64,000 bases of DNA from NCBI RefSeq assembly GCF_014648775.1, contig NZ_BMRT01000004.1:248001-312000 (forward strand), read 5' to 3'. The notes under the pieces are model-generated. The model saw only the letters and a program-made list of their open reading frames with translations, made no database searches and had not been told where the DNA came from. Shown piece after piece: positions 63,871-64,000 of this stretch (positions are counted from its first letter, which is position 1; each line of letters opens with the position of its first letter). Position numbers and translations under genes: made by a program. This DNA comes from Streptomyces abikoensis (GTDB lineage: Bacteria; Actinomycetota; Actinomycetes; Streptomycetales; Streptomycetaceae).

Positions 63871-64000
63871 ATGACATTGATGGAAACCGAGAGCGCGCCG
63901 GCCGGAGCCGTGGACGACCTCTGCTCCCCGCTCGCCCTGGAGCGCCAGCGCCGCCCGGAGGGCCGGGACCGCTACACGATCAGCGAAGTGGCCGAGTACG
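63871..64000 (+). CDS. MerR family regulator, N-terminal part (partial)
   Basis: 43 residues before the window ends. After a flexible start (MTLMETESAPAGAVDDLCSP) comes RYTISEVAEY, the first helix of a MerR winged-helix domain. AGGGGGAAG precedes the ATG. The remainder is outside the window. Its effector is unknown. Confidence 0.85.
   Translation, partial: MTLMETESAPAGAVDDLCSPLALERQRRPEGRDRYTISEVAEY

Overview
The window is high-GC actinobacterial DNA, almost certainly from a Streptomyces chromosome. The evidence is the codon bias (third positions nearly all G/C), the many GTG starts, and a gene order typical of the genus: a ter/TerD block, peroxiredoxin, a DUF3052 gene, aceE, and the fasR-fabD-fabH-acpP-fabF cluster. 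It splits into two parts at a tRNA-Val gene near 26.7 kb.

Region 1 (1 to about 26.67 kb) is the right-hand part of an integrated siphovirus-type prophage with an HK97-like head module. In order it carries HNH endonuclease, small (P27-like) and large terminase, portal-MuF fusion, prohead protease, major capsid protein, head-tail connectors, major tail protein, tail chaperones joined by a likely -1 frameshift, a 1123-residue tape measure protein with a lytic transglycosylase domain, minor tail and fibre proteins, GH25 endolysin, holin and a small coiled-coil membrane protein. A strong terminator closes the late operon at 20.8 kb. Downstream, in the usual cargo position between the lysis genes and the attachment site, lie a Ku DNA-end-binding protein, a membrane-anchored unknown, a DUF6233-like protein, and an XRE/TPR regulator with TGTCCGG palindromes on both sides. 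After these come four small genes: two distantly similar unknowns and two Cys-rich miniproteins. The left prophage end, integrase and replication genes lie outside the window. The right end most likely sits at the 3' end of tRNA-Val(UAC).

Region 2 (26.7 to 40.5 kb) is host DNA: a DUF4097 lipoprotein, a coiled-coil exported protein, an FmdB zinc ribbon and an O-methyltransferase, followed by a ter-associated stress locus. That locus has a HAD phosphatase, a three-part PRTase/TRSP/StiP-like protein, an HpcH/HpaI-type lyase, three TerD-type proteins, a TerA-like protein and a DUF475 TerC-like membrane protein. The HAD, PRTase and lyase genes overlap by 4 bases and form one translation-coupled unit, which matches the biosynthetic module known from comparative genomics of ter loci.

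Region 3 (40.5 to 64 kb) is core chromosome: DUF3052 and aceE (divergent), a small secreted I36-like protein, an MFS exporter with a divergent TetR regulator, an alpha/beta hydrolase, a DUF4429 protein, a NarL-type two-component system, a nitrilase-family amidohydrolase, a secreted pyroglutamyl-peptidase-like protein lacking the expected Cys, an MgtC/SapB protein, an SGNH lipoprotein, DUF3145, a 3-hydroxyisobutyrate-dehydrogenase-type oxidoreductase, the type II fatty acid synthesis operon with its regulator FasR, a pirin, a serine beta-lactamase-family protein, and the start of a MerR regulator behind a promoter with a 19-bp spacer.

The points most worth a second look are the prophage cargo module with its operator pairs; the perfect 15-bp inverted repeat plus direct repeats just before the terminase (cos/packaging candidate); two REP-like palindromic sequences that have become in-frame linkers inside the ter PRTase gene; and the Ku gene carried by a phage.
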